A stretch of 64,000 nucleotides of DNA from JBAXAM01 sp037142515 (lineage in GTDB: Bacteria > Pseudomonadota > Gammaproteobacteria > UBA9339), in contig JBAXAM010000001.1 of NCBI GenBank assembly GCA_037142515.1, forward strand, positions 109,678 to 173,677. Direction: 5' to 3'. The notes beneath the pieces are model-generated. The model worked only from the letters and a program-made list of their open reading frames with translations. It was not told the DNA's origin and did not search any database. Positions 1-11,100 of the stretch are shown here, piece by piece. The stretch's first letter is position 1. Every line of letters begins with the position of its first letter. Both the position numbers and the translations under genes were made by a program.

Positions 1-1
1 A

Positions 2-3000
2 GATATGCAAAAACGGCTTAACAAGGCGCTAATAGATACAGAAAACATACAAAAAACAGAGTCACAGAAAATGCAAAGACGGCGAGAAGATTTAGAAAAA
101 GTCTTGCCAGACATGCGCACAATAGAAGAACATACAAAGCTAGTTCAAGCTGAAACTACAAAAGTTACAGAAGCCAGTCAAAAGAACACAGCCATAGCAG
201 TGGATGTGTTGCAGCTTTTATATAAAACAAATCTAGAGCTCAAAAACCAAGTTGAAGGATTCTTAAAAAGCACAAGTCGATCAGTTAGCGAAAATGATAA
301 CGTTCGAAGCTCAATAGCTACAGCCTCTACCGCCTTGAGTCTTGAGTTAAACAAATTAACAATCGCACTGAACGAGCTAGAGCGCTTAGATAACGCGCGC
401 AAGGAAGAAGACCGTAAAATAGGAAAATTAGCAGATGACACAAAACTGGAATTCGAAAAGATTGAGACAAAAATCAAGCCCTATATTAAAAAAGCACCAG
501 ACTCAACAGCGGAAAATTTAGAAAAGTTAATAAATGATATACAGCTTAGTGAAAAAAACCTTACTGACTTAAAGAGAACGCGACAAGAACTGGAAAGCCA
601 TAGAAATACAGAAGCACGCGATCCAAACACTCAGGAGATTATAATAGAAATTAAAAAGAATGAAGAAACAGCTTTGCAATACTTACAAACCGAGAGAGAA
701 AAATTAACGAACTTAAAGCGAAGCAGACTGGACGAAGATAAAAAGGTAGAACTAGATATAGAGCAACATCTCAACACGATCAAACAATTTATTGAAACCA
801 CTATTAAATCAAAAAATGAAGAGATTGCGCGCTCATTAGAACCCGGGATTAAAAAAGTAGTAGAATTAAATCCATTAGCGGACGAGACAACCGTACTAAA
901 AACAGAGACTACGAATTTTTTTGTGAAACAACTACAAGAATTAACTGCTTTGTCAACACCAAACAACTTTAGTGAAGAAGTAAACAAGAAGATAAGCACT
1001 GCGATACAATTCACCAAGGATACACAGGGAGAACAACAATTAATACTGGACGATTGGGTAAAAAAATTAAGAGCGTTATCAGCAGCACAAGGTTTAGAGG
1101 ATGAGCGGATAAAAGCATTAGTAGAAGACAACAATACAAAGATTGACCCAGTTGGAACTAAAGCAAAATATCTAGAAAGCAAAATCGAAAACATTAAGAA
1201 CGATACAAACAAGAGCTCAGAAACATTAACTCTTTTATTCAACGAAGCTGGAACGCTTATTACCGACAATACTACTTTATTGAAGACACAACTAGACATA
1301 CTGGAGAAAACTCTTAAAAATGCAAAAACAAGTTTAGATAAAGATGTACAAAAGAGTTTAGAAAAAGCTATACAGAATATAAAAGATATTCAAACCAATC
1401 ATTTCTCTCACATAGAGACCGGCCTAAAAACATTAGATATCTCAATCAAAGAAAGGAGCGCGGCAGAAAAAGAAGCTGATGAAAGCCTTAATAAAATTGC
1501 ACTAGCCAAGCCATTGATTCAAGAAAAAATAGATCAAATCCAATTGGCATTAGAAGACGAAACCAAAAAAGCTGAAGAGTTATCCATCCTGGCAGAAAAA
1601 GCATCCGAACCAAGCATTATAAATTCCATACAACAAGTACAAAGCCATAGTCAACGCACCGACCTTCCAGATGATATTAAAAAGCAATTGGAGGACGCTT
1701 TAGAATCAGTACGCCCCCTTAAAGAGACTTGGTTTACTAAACTGGAAGAGCTAAACAAGCTAATCATGCAACGCTCAACAGAAGAAGCGAAAATAATCGC
1801 CAAAAACGCAACTGACAAATTGGCAATAGAAGAAGCGTTTGCTCAAAGCTTAATAAAAATTGAAGAAATCAAGTTAATTATCCAAAATGCCGAATCTAAG
1901 ATCAGCAAGGATTCAGACAACACTAACTTAACAGCAGCGGAGCTAAAAAACGCGGCAGAAGAAATAAATCAAACCAAAATAATGGCTAGTGAAGGTTTGC
2001 AAATACAGAAAGAATTGTTGGAGCACCTATTAGAAACTGCAAAGGGGTTGCAAAACTTTGACCCAACAACACTAGGCAACTTAAACACAACCATATCGGA
2101 AGTAGGAATCCTGCAAACAAACTTGTCATCATTAGAAAATGGAAAGAAAAAATTAGAAGTACTAGCAGAAGAACGAGAAAAAGCGGAAAAAGAAGCGGAT
2201 GAAACTGAAAAGACAATTATAATAATTAAGAAAGACATAGAAAATAAAATTGCTGAAAATCAGGAATTGTTTTATCAAAAAATAACAGCAGAAGAGTTAG
2301 ACAAGGGCATAAAAACAACAGTAGCGTTTGAAGAAAATATTACCGAAAGATTAAAAACACCACAAGAACATAGTAATCGTAAAAACCTCCTCCCTTCTAT
2401 TAAAGAAAGATTAGATTCTGCTTTAACACAAACAACAGAGTCTCAAGCAAACTTAAAAACGCAGCTCATACAATTAAATAATGCACATCTAGCACGAAAC
2501 AAAAAAGACGAAGAAACAGCAAAGACAACAATAACTATCGATAATGAACTTGCTAATATTGAAAACAGTATTCTGGGAGCCGTAGATAAAGCTAATATTA
2601 CTAAGCCCATAAAAGCACGAGACTTGAACACTCTGGTGGCAGATACAATACAACCAACTGAGAATAAAGCTGGGGTTGATTTAACAAATCAGGAAAGATT
2701 ACTGCAAAATATTGACAAAACAGGTCTTGATTCAGAAACAACAAAGAAGTTAAACGAAACCATAGATCGAGCGAGCGTAATTCGAGAAAACTTAAAAGAA
2801 CTGGAAGACAAGCGCAAAAAGCTGGAGGAATTTGCACACAAACAAGACCTCAACGACAAACAAATAATGCTTTCGATAAACGGCTTTGATATAACCATCG
2901 ACAGTTTCAATATAAAAACCGGTCAGCAAATAGATACATTACAACATAAAAAACAATCTGCGAAAGAAATAGCAACCTTAGTGAACAGCGTCAAAAGTTT

Positions 3001-5176
3001 TGTGGAAAAAGAAATATCTGATTTAAAAAAGCAGCTAGAACACATGGAAAAGACAGTTCTAGAAAGCACCAGTGACGAAGCGAAAAAAGCCTTAACTAAT
3101 ATTAAACAGAAGATGAATATAGCTATAGAAACGCAACAAAAAGCTTTGGATACTGCATGGGAAAACCTAAACAATGCATTTGAAAAACAGCAAAAAGAAA
3201 ACAAGCAAATAACTGACCTAACAGACAGAGCCAATACAGCAATTAGTGCTGCGGAAGAAATACAAAAAAAGGCTACCCAACTTGGGGTTGACATTAAAAA
3301 CTTATTGTCCTCTTCGGATGATTTAAAAGCAACAAAACTAAGAGAAGCGCTGGAAAATTTTACGATTGAGAAAGATAACATTATACTGAAATCAGAAGAA
3401 ACGAAGCAAGAACTAAACAACATTAATAGCGAACCTGGTTTTACAGATGATATAAAAATTAAACTTAATGCGGCATTAAACGAGATACAATTGCTGCAAA
3501 ACACCGGAGTGCCTATATTAGGGGAAGGACTGAATAGAATAGAAACTTTAGCTGAACTTAGAGAATTAGAAGATCAAAAAATAGAAAATCATGTGACAGC
3601 AATTGAAGAAGACGTAAACAGGCTAATAATAAATGCGGCAAGAACAGAAGCGGAAATCAATGAAGTATTGATTGCTAAAAACAAGACGGCAGCAGACATA
3701 AGAAACTTTGCCGAAATTAAAAAAGAAACTGTGGCAAGTATATTAAATGATTTAAATATACAGAAACTGGCATTAGAACAAATAGAGATTAAAGATAGCC
3801 TAAAAAAAGACTTACAACAGCATATACTTACAGCTCGAACCAAAACAAAAGCTCTGATAAACGAAATGGGGGAAAAGCTGAATCAAGGATTAGATAGCTT
3901 AGAAAACAAAGCAAAGAATATAGAACAAGAGGACAATGAATTAAAAAATATAATAAAAGAGCAGCACTGGGACGATATAGAAAAGATTGAGAAGGAGATC
4001 ATAGATAAAATAAAACTAATTACCGATATTCTAGAATCTAGTAACCTCATACCAGCTTATGAACCAGACGAATTAGCAATAGCGTCAGAAGAGTTTAGAA
4101 ACAAAATGGATATGGCTTTAAAGAAGCACCTAAAAGAGCTGGGGCAGCTTGATATACTAGAAACCAACATAGAGGCAAAAAGTTTTCTGGACCAAACCAT
4201 AGAAAAAGCAAATAACGCTAAAAATAGTAACAATGAATTAATAAATTTGATAGAGCAACTGAAAAACTTATCCCTCACACGAAAGAAAGAAGGCACAAAA
4301 AAAGTCGCGGAAGAAAGCCTGCTAATTGTTGAGCAGTTGATAGAAGAGCTGCAATATGCTCAAAACGAAATGCAGGAAAACAATGAACCAGATGCTGATG
4401 CGTTAGAAAAACTAGCTACAAAAATGGACGGGCTTATACAACGAGCAGAATCAACTTTGTCAGAACAACGATATGCGCTGGAGACAGAAAAACAATATTT
4501 CGAAGAGGAGGAAAATGCTCCAAATATAGATAGTGCTTTAAGTGCTGTAGATAAGGCAGAAAAAATCTTGCAGAATATAAAGGATGCTACAAACGATTTA
4601 AGAAGTCAGGCAGAAGAACAAAGAATTGCAGATAAACAGAAAAAACTAGATGAAGAGCAAGAAAAACAAAATAAAAATAAAGAATTAGATGAAGCACAAG
4701 CAAGAGACAATAAACAGAAAAAATCTACTCAAGAAAACAAAGACAATCAGGAAGAGACAACAGAACTAAAATTATCGGCAAAAGCAAAACCAAATCCAAT
4801 TTTCGAACTAGCCATCAAGAAAGATGCGGCGGGTAAATGGTCACTAGAAAAAAGAAACGACAGTGCGTCGAAATGGGAGAAACACAAAGATCTCGATGAT
4901 ATGCCAAAGGAAGCAACCCTTGAAGAGCTGGTTGAAGCATTAAAGAGCCTTATTAAGAAGCCGCCAGATAACTCAAATGGGTTGGTAGGTGTAGAGTTCA
5001 AACAAAACGAAGTTCCTCCGATAATAATCATACGCGTCAAATCCAAAGACCCAGGAGACGCTCTTGAGATGGCGACGAATATAATAGAGCAAGCCACCCG
5101 GGAACTAAAAGCCAAGGAAGAAGCTAAACTAAACCAACCAGATTCAGATACTTCTAGAACCGGACTTAAGGCATAA
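2..5176 (+). CDS. Giant coiled-coil repeat protein, 5'-incomplete at window edge
   Basis: The reading frame is open from the first bases of the window and the first Met (base 5) has no ribosome binding site, so the true start probably lies upstream. At least 1723 residues are visible, almost all heptad-rich helix with a charged E/K/Q/N composition. Roughly 12 degenerate repeats of 100-130 residues are marked by a signature like LxxLAxxRxxEDxKI (for example ETLAELRELEDQKI). The repeats align with those of the 5120-aa protein at 30-45 kb, especially its C-terminal third. A Q/K/E-rich linker (about residues 1535-1590) is followed by a small mixed alpha/beta C-terminal domain (about 1595-1700), which the other giants lack. 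No ATPase motifs lie in the visible part; they could lie upstream. Function unknown. It could be a secreted effector, a scaffold or a surface protein. Confidence 0.8.
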   Translation, partial: DMQKRLNKALIDTENIQKTESQKMQRRREDLEKVLPDMRTIEEHTKLVQAETTKVTEASQKNTAIAVDVLQLLYKTNLELKNQVEGFLKSTSRSVSENDNVRSSIATASTALSLELNKLTIALNELERLDNARKEEDRKIGKLADDTKLEFEKIETKIKPYIKKAPDSTAENLEKLINDIQLSEKNLTDLKRTRQELESHRNTEARDPNTQEIIIEIKKNEETALQYLQTEREKLTNLKRSRLDEDKKVELDIEQHLNTIKQFIETTIKSKNEEIARSLEPGIKKVVELNPLADETTVLKTETTNFFVKQLQELTALSTPNNFSEEVNKKISTAIQFTKDTQGEQQLILDDWVKKLRALSAAQGLEDERIKALVEDNNTKIDPVGTKAKYLESKIENIKNDTNKSSETLTLLFNEAGTLITDNTTLLKTQLDILEKTLKNAKTSLDKDVQKSLEKAIQNIKDIQTNHFSHIETGLKTLDISIKERSAAEKEADESLNKIALAKPLIQEKIDQIQLALEDETKKAEELSILAEKASEPSIINSIQQVQSHSQRTDLPDDIKKQLEDALESVRPLKETWFTKLEELNKLIMQRSTEEAKIIAKNATDKLAIEEAFAQSLIKIEEIKLIIQNAESKISKDSDNTNLTAAELKNAAEEINQTKIMASEGLQIQKELLEHLLETAKGLQNFDPTTLGNLNTTISEVGILQTNLSSLENGKKKLEVLAEEREKAEKEADETEKTIIIIKKDIENKIAENQELFYQKITAEELDKGIKTTVAFEENITERLKTPQEHSNRKNLLPSIKERLDSALTQTTESQANLKTQLIQLNNAHLARNKKDEETAKTTITIDNELANIENSILGAVDKANITKPIKARDLNTLVADTIQPTENKAGVDLTNQERLLQNIDKTGLDSETTKKLNETIDRASVIRENLKELEDKRKKLEEFAHKQDLNDKQIMLSINGFDITIDSFNIKTGQQIDTLQHKKQSAKEIATLVNSVKSFVEKEISDLKKQLEHMEKTVLESTSDEAKKALTNIKQKMNIAIETQQKALDTAWENLNNAFEKQQKENKQITDLTDRANTAISAAEEIQKKATQLGVDIKNLLSSSDDLKATKLREALENFTIEKDNIILKSEETKQELNNINSEPGFTDDIKIKLNAALNEIQLLQNTGVPILGEGLNRIETLAELRELEDQKIENHVTAIEEDVNRLIINAARTEAEINEVLIAKNKTAADIRNFAEIKKETVASILNDLNIQKLALEQIEIKDSLKKDLQQHILTARTKTKALINEMGEKLNQGLDSLENKAKNIEQEDNELKNIIKEQHWDDIEKIEKEIIDKIKLITDILESSNLIPAYEPDELAIASEEFRNKMDMALKKHLKELGQLDILETNIEAKSFLDQTIEKANNAKNSNNELINLIEQLKNLSLTRKKEGTKKVAEESLLIVEQLIEELQYAQNEMQENNEPDADALEKLATKMDGLIQRAESTLSEQRYALETEKQYFEEEENAPNIDSALSAVDKAEKILQNIKDATNDLRSQAEEQRIADKQKKLDEEQEKQNKNKELDEAQARDNKQKKSTQENKDNQEETTELKLSAKAKPNPIFELAIKKDAAGKWSLEKRNDSASKWEKHKDLDDMPKEATLEELVEALKSLIKKPPDNSNGLVGVEFKQNEVPPIIIIRVKSKDPGDALEMATNIIEQATRELKAKEEAKLNQPDSDTSRTGLKA

Positions 5177-8100
5177 CTAAGACACTTTTCCCTTAAGATA
5201 ACTACGCTCTTGCCCATCCGCTACAACATCTTCCTCTTTTTTATCTTCAGTAATATCTACTGGCTTTTGATCACCTAGTATTTGTTCACTTAGCTTATTT
5301 TTGTTGCTAGGGTTAAGAAGGTCTGCTTGTTTTAATTTTTGCGTAATAGCATTCCCGCTTTCTGTCAACTTTAGATCGCTAGGTATTCGCTCATCCGGCT
5401 TACTCGTGTCAAGAACATCTATTAACTTTTGTTTTTGTGCACTTAGCTGGCGTTCTACTTTACCTAAATCAACAGCAGATTGCATCTTTACTACCGCCTC
5501 CCTTCTTTGTATATCCTCATACTCTTTTGCAACTGTTTCCCCTGTCTTACCATACCACCAATTACTTATTGTGGCACCAAAATAAGGAATATAGTTAACC
5601 AACTTAAAAGCCACTGATTCACGCCAACTTTTATTTTCATTTTTCATTCTATCTAGAGACCTAGACATTGCATTTAACCTCTCAGCCATCTCTTCTTTAG
5701 TGGCTGTTTTTATATCAGCTATAGCTTCCTTCAAATCATTAACGCCTTGAGACATTTCTGCCACTTTTTCTATTTTTTTATTCGTATCATCCAAAGCAGA
5801 ATGAATTCTAGTTTTTAATAAACCTTTTAGTGGCTCTAAAAACTTCGGTTCAATCGCTCCCCCTTGAGCAGAAGGAATATCCCCATTCCAATCACCAATT
5901 TTTTCAACGTCTTCATTAGCTAGCAGCCCGAGGCCTATAGCATTACCAATTAGCTCATCATCGGATAAAGTACTGCTTAGCATTGTTTCAAAAGAAATTA
6001 ATGACTCTCTACGCTCGTTCAACTCTTTCTTAAGTTGACTCACTCCTTCTTTAACTTGCGTGCCTATAGAGCCCACCAATTCGAATAGTTCACTTAACCC
6101 TACAGATATAGCCAGTTGATTATCTGGTGGAATTGCTTGAATGCTACTAATTTTAGCCTTGGCTTTGCCTATAGCGTCTTCAATAACTTCACTTTCTTTT
6201 ACACGCTCATGTATGCCGTATTGGTTTTTTATTTTACTCAAGGCTGTTTTTGCCTCTTCAACAGTTTCTGTTGATATAGCACTTGTCAACCCATTTGCTG
6301 TTAGATTTTTAAGCTTATTACTCCAACCATTAAGAAGCAGTAACTCGATCGAATTAGGTTTTATAAACTTCCGTAATTCTGTTATTGTTTGAGCTAAAGC
6401 ATGTCCGTTTTTTGATTCTTCTATTGCTTTGGCCAGACCAATTTTGTCATTTATCTGTTTTACTTCTTTATCCCATTCATCACCCGTAAGGTCACTTACT
6501 TTAAGCTTTATAAACAACTCACTGGCGCTAACCAAGGTTTTTTCAACGCTATCACGTAAACCCTCGTCTCGCGGCACATCTTTCGAGTCATACAATAACC
6601 TATCAATATCACGCTGCAACTTCTCAATATCTGCCGCTTTTTTATTATCTGCCTCATTTTTCCGTTCTTGCTCTAATCTTTCTAACTCCTCTCGGCCCGC
6701 AATCATATCTGCTAATTTTTCCTGCTCTTTTTCTGCCTCCTGCTTTGTTTGTAACGTACCAATAACCTCACCTAGAACTTCTTCTAATCGCTCTAGTATA
6801 GCCGGATCAGAACTATGTTCTTTCTTTAAAACATCTTCTAATACGGTTTTTTGTTTTTGTAAAACATCAAAGGCAATTGCTTGCTTACTCTTTATTTTGC
6901 TTAACTTGCCTTTTAATGCCTCTGCTTTCGATTCTTGATCTAACAACGCCTGTCGTATATTATCTCTTTCTGTTGCAACACTCTCTCTAGCTTCTTTAAT
7001 TTTCCCTACACTAAAGCCAGCAAAAGCTTTTGTTATTTGTCGTTCTCTAAATGCGTGTTGAATTACCGTTGCCGCCTCTGTCTCTCGTTGATTTTTAGCC
7101 AACGCTTCTGAAATTCCCTCTTTGATTGAGATTACTAATTTCTCAGCCTCCACTAATCCAGTTTCTATTGCATCACACTTAGCATCAAACCCGGCAAAAT
7201 CCTGCGTCGTCCCACTACCAAAAGTTAATCCTCCAAAATCTTCTTTTAATTTTTTCAGCATTGCTACTGTTGATTTTTGCACTTCTTTCTGTTTTTCATC
7301 TTTAATTTCCAGTAATTCTAACTCCTTCTCTATTTTCTCTACACGCCTATCCACATCCAGCTTCGCAACCTTATCCAATCCTTCTGTTGCCTTGGTTGCA
7401 CCGTCAATTGCCTGGGTAAGCTCAATCAAGTTTACACTCAAAACAGGATCTTTTAGCTTCTGCAATACGGCTTTCCATCCTTCAACCAATTTTTCAATTG
7501 AACCTGCTAATATTGGTTCTGCAGCAGTTTTCGATTCTAATAATTTTATTTGGTCAATAAGTTGCTTAGCTATGGGCCCCAATTTTTCTAGCACGCGCAC
7601 CCTTTCTAATTCCGAATTTATAGCTATTGAAGCGCCACTTACATCTAACTCTTTGTATACAGGCCTTGACAACACCTCTTCTAATGATTTACGTAACGCA
7701 TCCAAACGTTCGTTTGCAAAACTTCTTAATCCAAAATCCTCTGGCAACACATTATCTATGCCTTCTTTTGATTCCTGTAACTTATCAAGTATGCTTTTAG
7801 CCAATATAAGAGGCCAAATCTTAAGTTCTAGCGCTTTCTCCAACTTCTCTGCATACCTAACCAGCTGATACTTTCTCTCTTGTGCTAATGTTGTTAGATA
7901 TGCGTGTGCAGCCATATCCATTTCACCTTTTGCATCTTTGAAATGTGCTGACTCATCTTTTAGCCCTTCTATATTACTAGCCAATGCGTCTTTAAAGCTC
8001 GCTATATTTTTACCCAATTCTTCCAGTTGCTCTAAAGCTTTTTCTGGATGCTCAACAAAAGACAAGCCCTTTTCCTGCAAAAATGCAATGGGTTCTTTAA

Positions 8101-11100
8101 CAGCAGCCAAATACTTGTCCAGAGGCTCGGAGAATTTATCTTCTGATAATTTTTGTAGTTTTTCTAAATTTTCAACGGCTCTGCTTACTTCATCAACATC
8201 AGCGTAATTTGCTATATAATCATCACCGTCTAGCTTATCGTTAGTTTCTTTAAACAACTTTTCAGCAGATGCTCTCAGTGCTGCCAAGCCGTCTGGTAAC
8301 TGTTTTATAACTTCCTCTAGCCCCTTTAGCTTTTCACCAAGTTTCTCTGCTGCTTTAGATTCACGCAAAACTAAAACAGCTGCTATTTTCTTTTTTGCTT
8401 TTTCTATGTCTTCATCTAAAGATTTGACGTCACCAACCCTTAATTCACCAAGTAATTTTTCTATTTCATTTACTTTTTTACTTACTCTTGTACCCAAATC
8501 CCCTTGCGGTATTTCTAATTTCCGCAAAGCATCTAACTCATCGTAAAGTTTTTTTATTTCAGGAAGTCGATCAAGATTGCCCTTTATCACCTGCACATAT
8601 GACTCAACCTCATGCGGAGTCCTCTGTGATATATTATCATCTGATATATCTTCACTGATTTTTGAAACCAAAGAATTCACAGATTTTTTTAGAGCAAGCA
8701 TGTTTTCTGGTAGATCACTTACTGCGTTTTGTAATTCTTTTAATGAGCGATCATTAATCTCTTTTGCTTGCTTCCTCTTTTCTATTTGAAACCCATCAAA
8801 CTTAGCCATCAATGTGCAAAATATATTATCTGCGTCGGGACCACTGAGATCTTTCGCTGTAAAAGGACGCTCATTCTCTGGTATAAGACTATTCACCATA
8901 ACTGTCGTAATAGCTAACTCTCCTTTGTCCCCTTTACCGCGCAAATTTCTTCCAAACTGTTGTTTAAGCACCGTAATTATGTCGTTCTTACTTTCTTCAT
9001 TAAAATCCTTGAGAGATTTTGATACATTTGTTGACAAGCGCAATAATTTATTGTTGCTGTATCCAGTCCCTAAGTTACCATTGCTAATAACAAAATCTGC
9101 AAAACAAAGCTCAAGAGCAGCTGAAGCTCTAGCTGTGTTTTTACTATTTTTTTCTTCGTCTGGATCGGTTAATAATAGTATCGCTACAGACCTTTTTTCC
9201 TCTAACACTTTTATTAAAGCATCTCTTTCGTCCTCTAGCCTTTTAATCTTATTTTCTATTTCCACTTCCCTTTTGGTTGTTTTAGTTCTCTTACGATCGT
9301 CATGCTCCTGCTGCAGCTGTCTTATTTGTGTGGAAACTTTAAAATGTTTTTCTAGCGTGGCATAATACAAATCTACTCTTTCATCTCCTCTTGCAGCTTC
9401 ATGCGTTCCATACGACCCCCAATCTGGGTGATATCTTTTTTCATGCTCTACGATAAAATCTTCTTCTAGCTTTTTCAGCCTATTTCCAACATCTTTCCCA
9501 TTACCTTCAGCTACGCTCAACGCTATATCTGTAAATTCCTTCTCTCTCTTTGCAATTTCCTTTTCATCACTGTAATTCTTTTTTACCACCCCCATATAAG
9601 AATCATATAAAGCCTTATATGAAGTTCTATTATCCTCAGTATTATACTTGTATAACTTTTTTAAAATAAGGTCGTCTTTAAGCTTTTTGTACGTCTGTGG
9701 GTCATTTTTTATGTTGTTTACTCTAGCTAATAGCTTACCCGTAATATCCGCTGTCGTTTCATCGGCCAGTTTGATATTATTTTCCCTGTACATACTTGCC
9801 AATTTCTTGGAGATATCTTCTTCAACAACTTCCGGCTTCTTAGGCCCTTTGCCCTTTTGTTTTTGTACTTCTTCCGGCTTAGACTTGGGTTTAGGATTTT
9901 TTATTGTTTCTATTACGCTTGCGGCTTCTTTGATTTTTTTTTCTTTTTCTTCTACTGGTATTTTTAAAAGATTAATTACCCTGCTGTACTCTTCAAGAGC
10001 CGTATCAAAGTTTTTGTCGCTTAGTAATTTCTTAAAATTATTAAGTTCGTCTGTATTTCTAGAACTAAGCACCTTTCTATATCCGGTACGCAACTTATCA
10101 GCATCGACGGGACTGGAACTCATTGCCTCTTTAAAATCTTTCATCAGGCTTGTGCTGTATGAATCCCCTTTCCTCTCCCCATCAACTAGTTTTCTTGCTT
10201 GTTTCTTATACTCACTATCAATTATATTTTTTAGCTCTTTGTCTTCCATCAAAACATCATAGTTTGTTGGCAGCATCCCCTTCTTAACAGCGTTACTTAT
10301 CTCATTAAAACCACCGACAAAAAGGTCATTTTTTAACCACTTCATTCTACCATCATGCCTATTTATAAACTTATCTTGCTGAGCTATTGAATTTTCATAG
10401 TACTTCTCTATATCTTCAGTTTTCCCTAGGAGTAATAGTTCTTGCAGATCTTTTTCCTGTTTTTTAACCCAGCCAAGCTTGAGAATGATACTAGTCATTA
10501 CGGTATATTTAATCTTTTTAGCTTGCGACCCTTCCATTTCTCCATAGACGTCGCGCTTATATCCAGCTGGTAATTCTTGGAACTCTGGAGGCTCTTTGCC
10601 TTCGTTCATTTCTTTGATTAACTTTTCCTCATTAGCTAAAGCTGCTGCATTAATCCGCTCCTGCAGCTGCGGATTCTTACCTAAATTATTCAGTACTTCA
10701 TAAAATTTTCTAGCTTTCTCTGGATCATCCCAAAACGAAAGACCTTGCTGTTGCGAGGCTTTATCAATAGTGTGCTGGATACTGTTTGGAGAATTGGCTG
10801 CTAAAAATTCAATAACGCTATTTTCATAAAATTCTTTACTCTCTTCGAATTTCGCTTCTACATCACTAGACTGTACTTGACGCACCATGTGCTCTTTGTA
10901 TTGGATATCATGTAATGGGATGTTGCATATAACCGCATCCTCTCCACCAAACACTTGCTTTACTTCGTTTGTTGGTGTACCCGTAGCTCCCAAAACATCA
11001 TTGTCCTTCATAAGGGTTTGTAATGTGGCTTCTATCTTCTTGAAGTCTTTATTATAGGATTTCGGGCATAGGGCATGCACCTCATCTATGAATACTTTTT

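Noticed and set aside
631..1299. Long antisense open frames across the giant genes (here 222 codons, with many others at 30-45 kb)
   Set aside because: They are Ser/Phe/Leu-rich shadows produced by Glu/Lys-rich coiled-coil codons on the other strand. They lack ribosome binding sites and family motifs.
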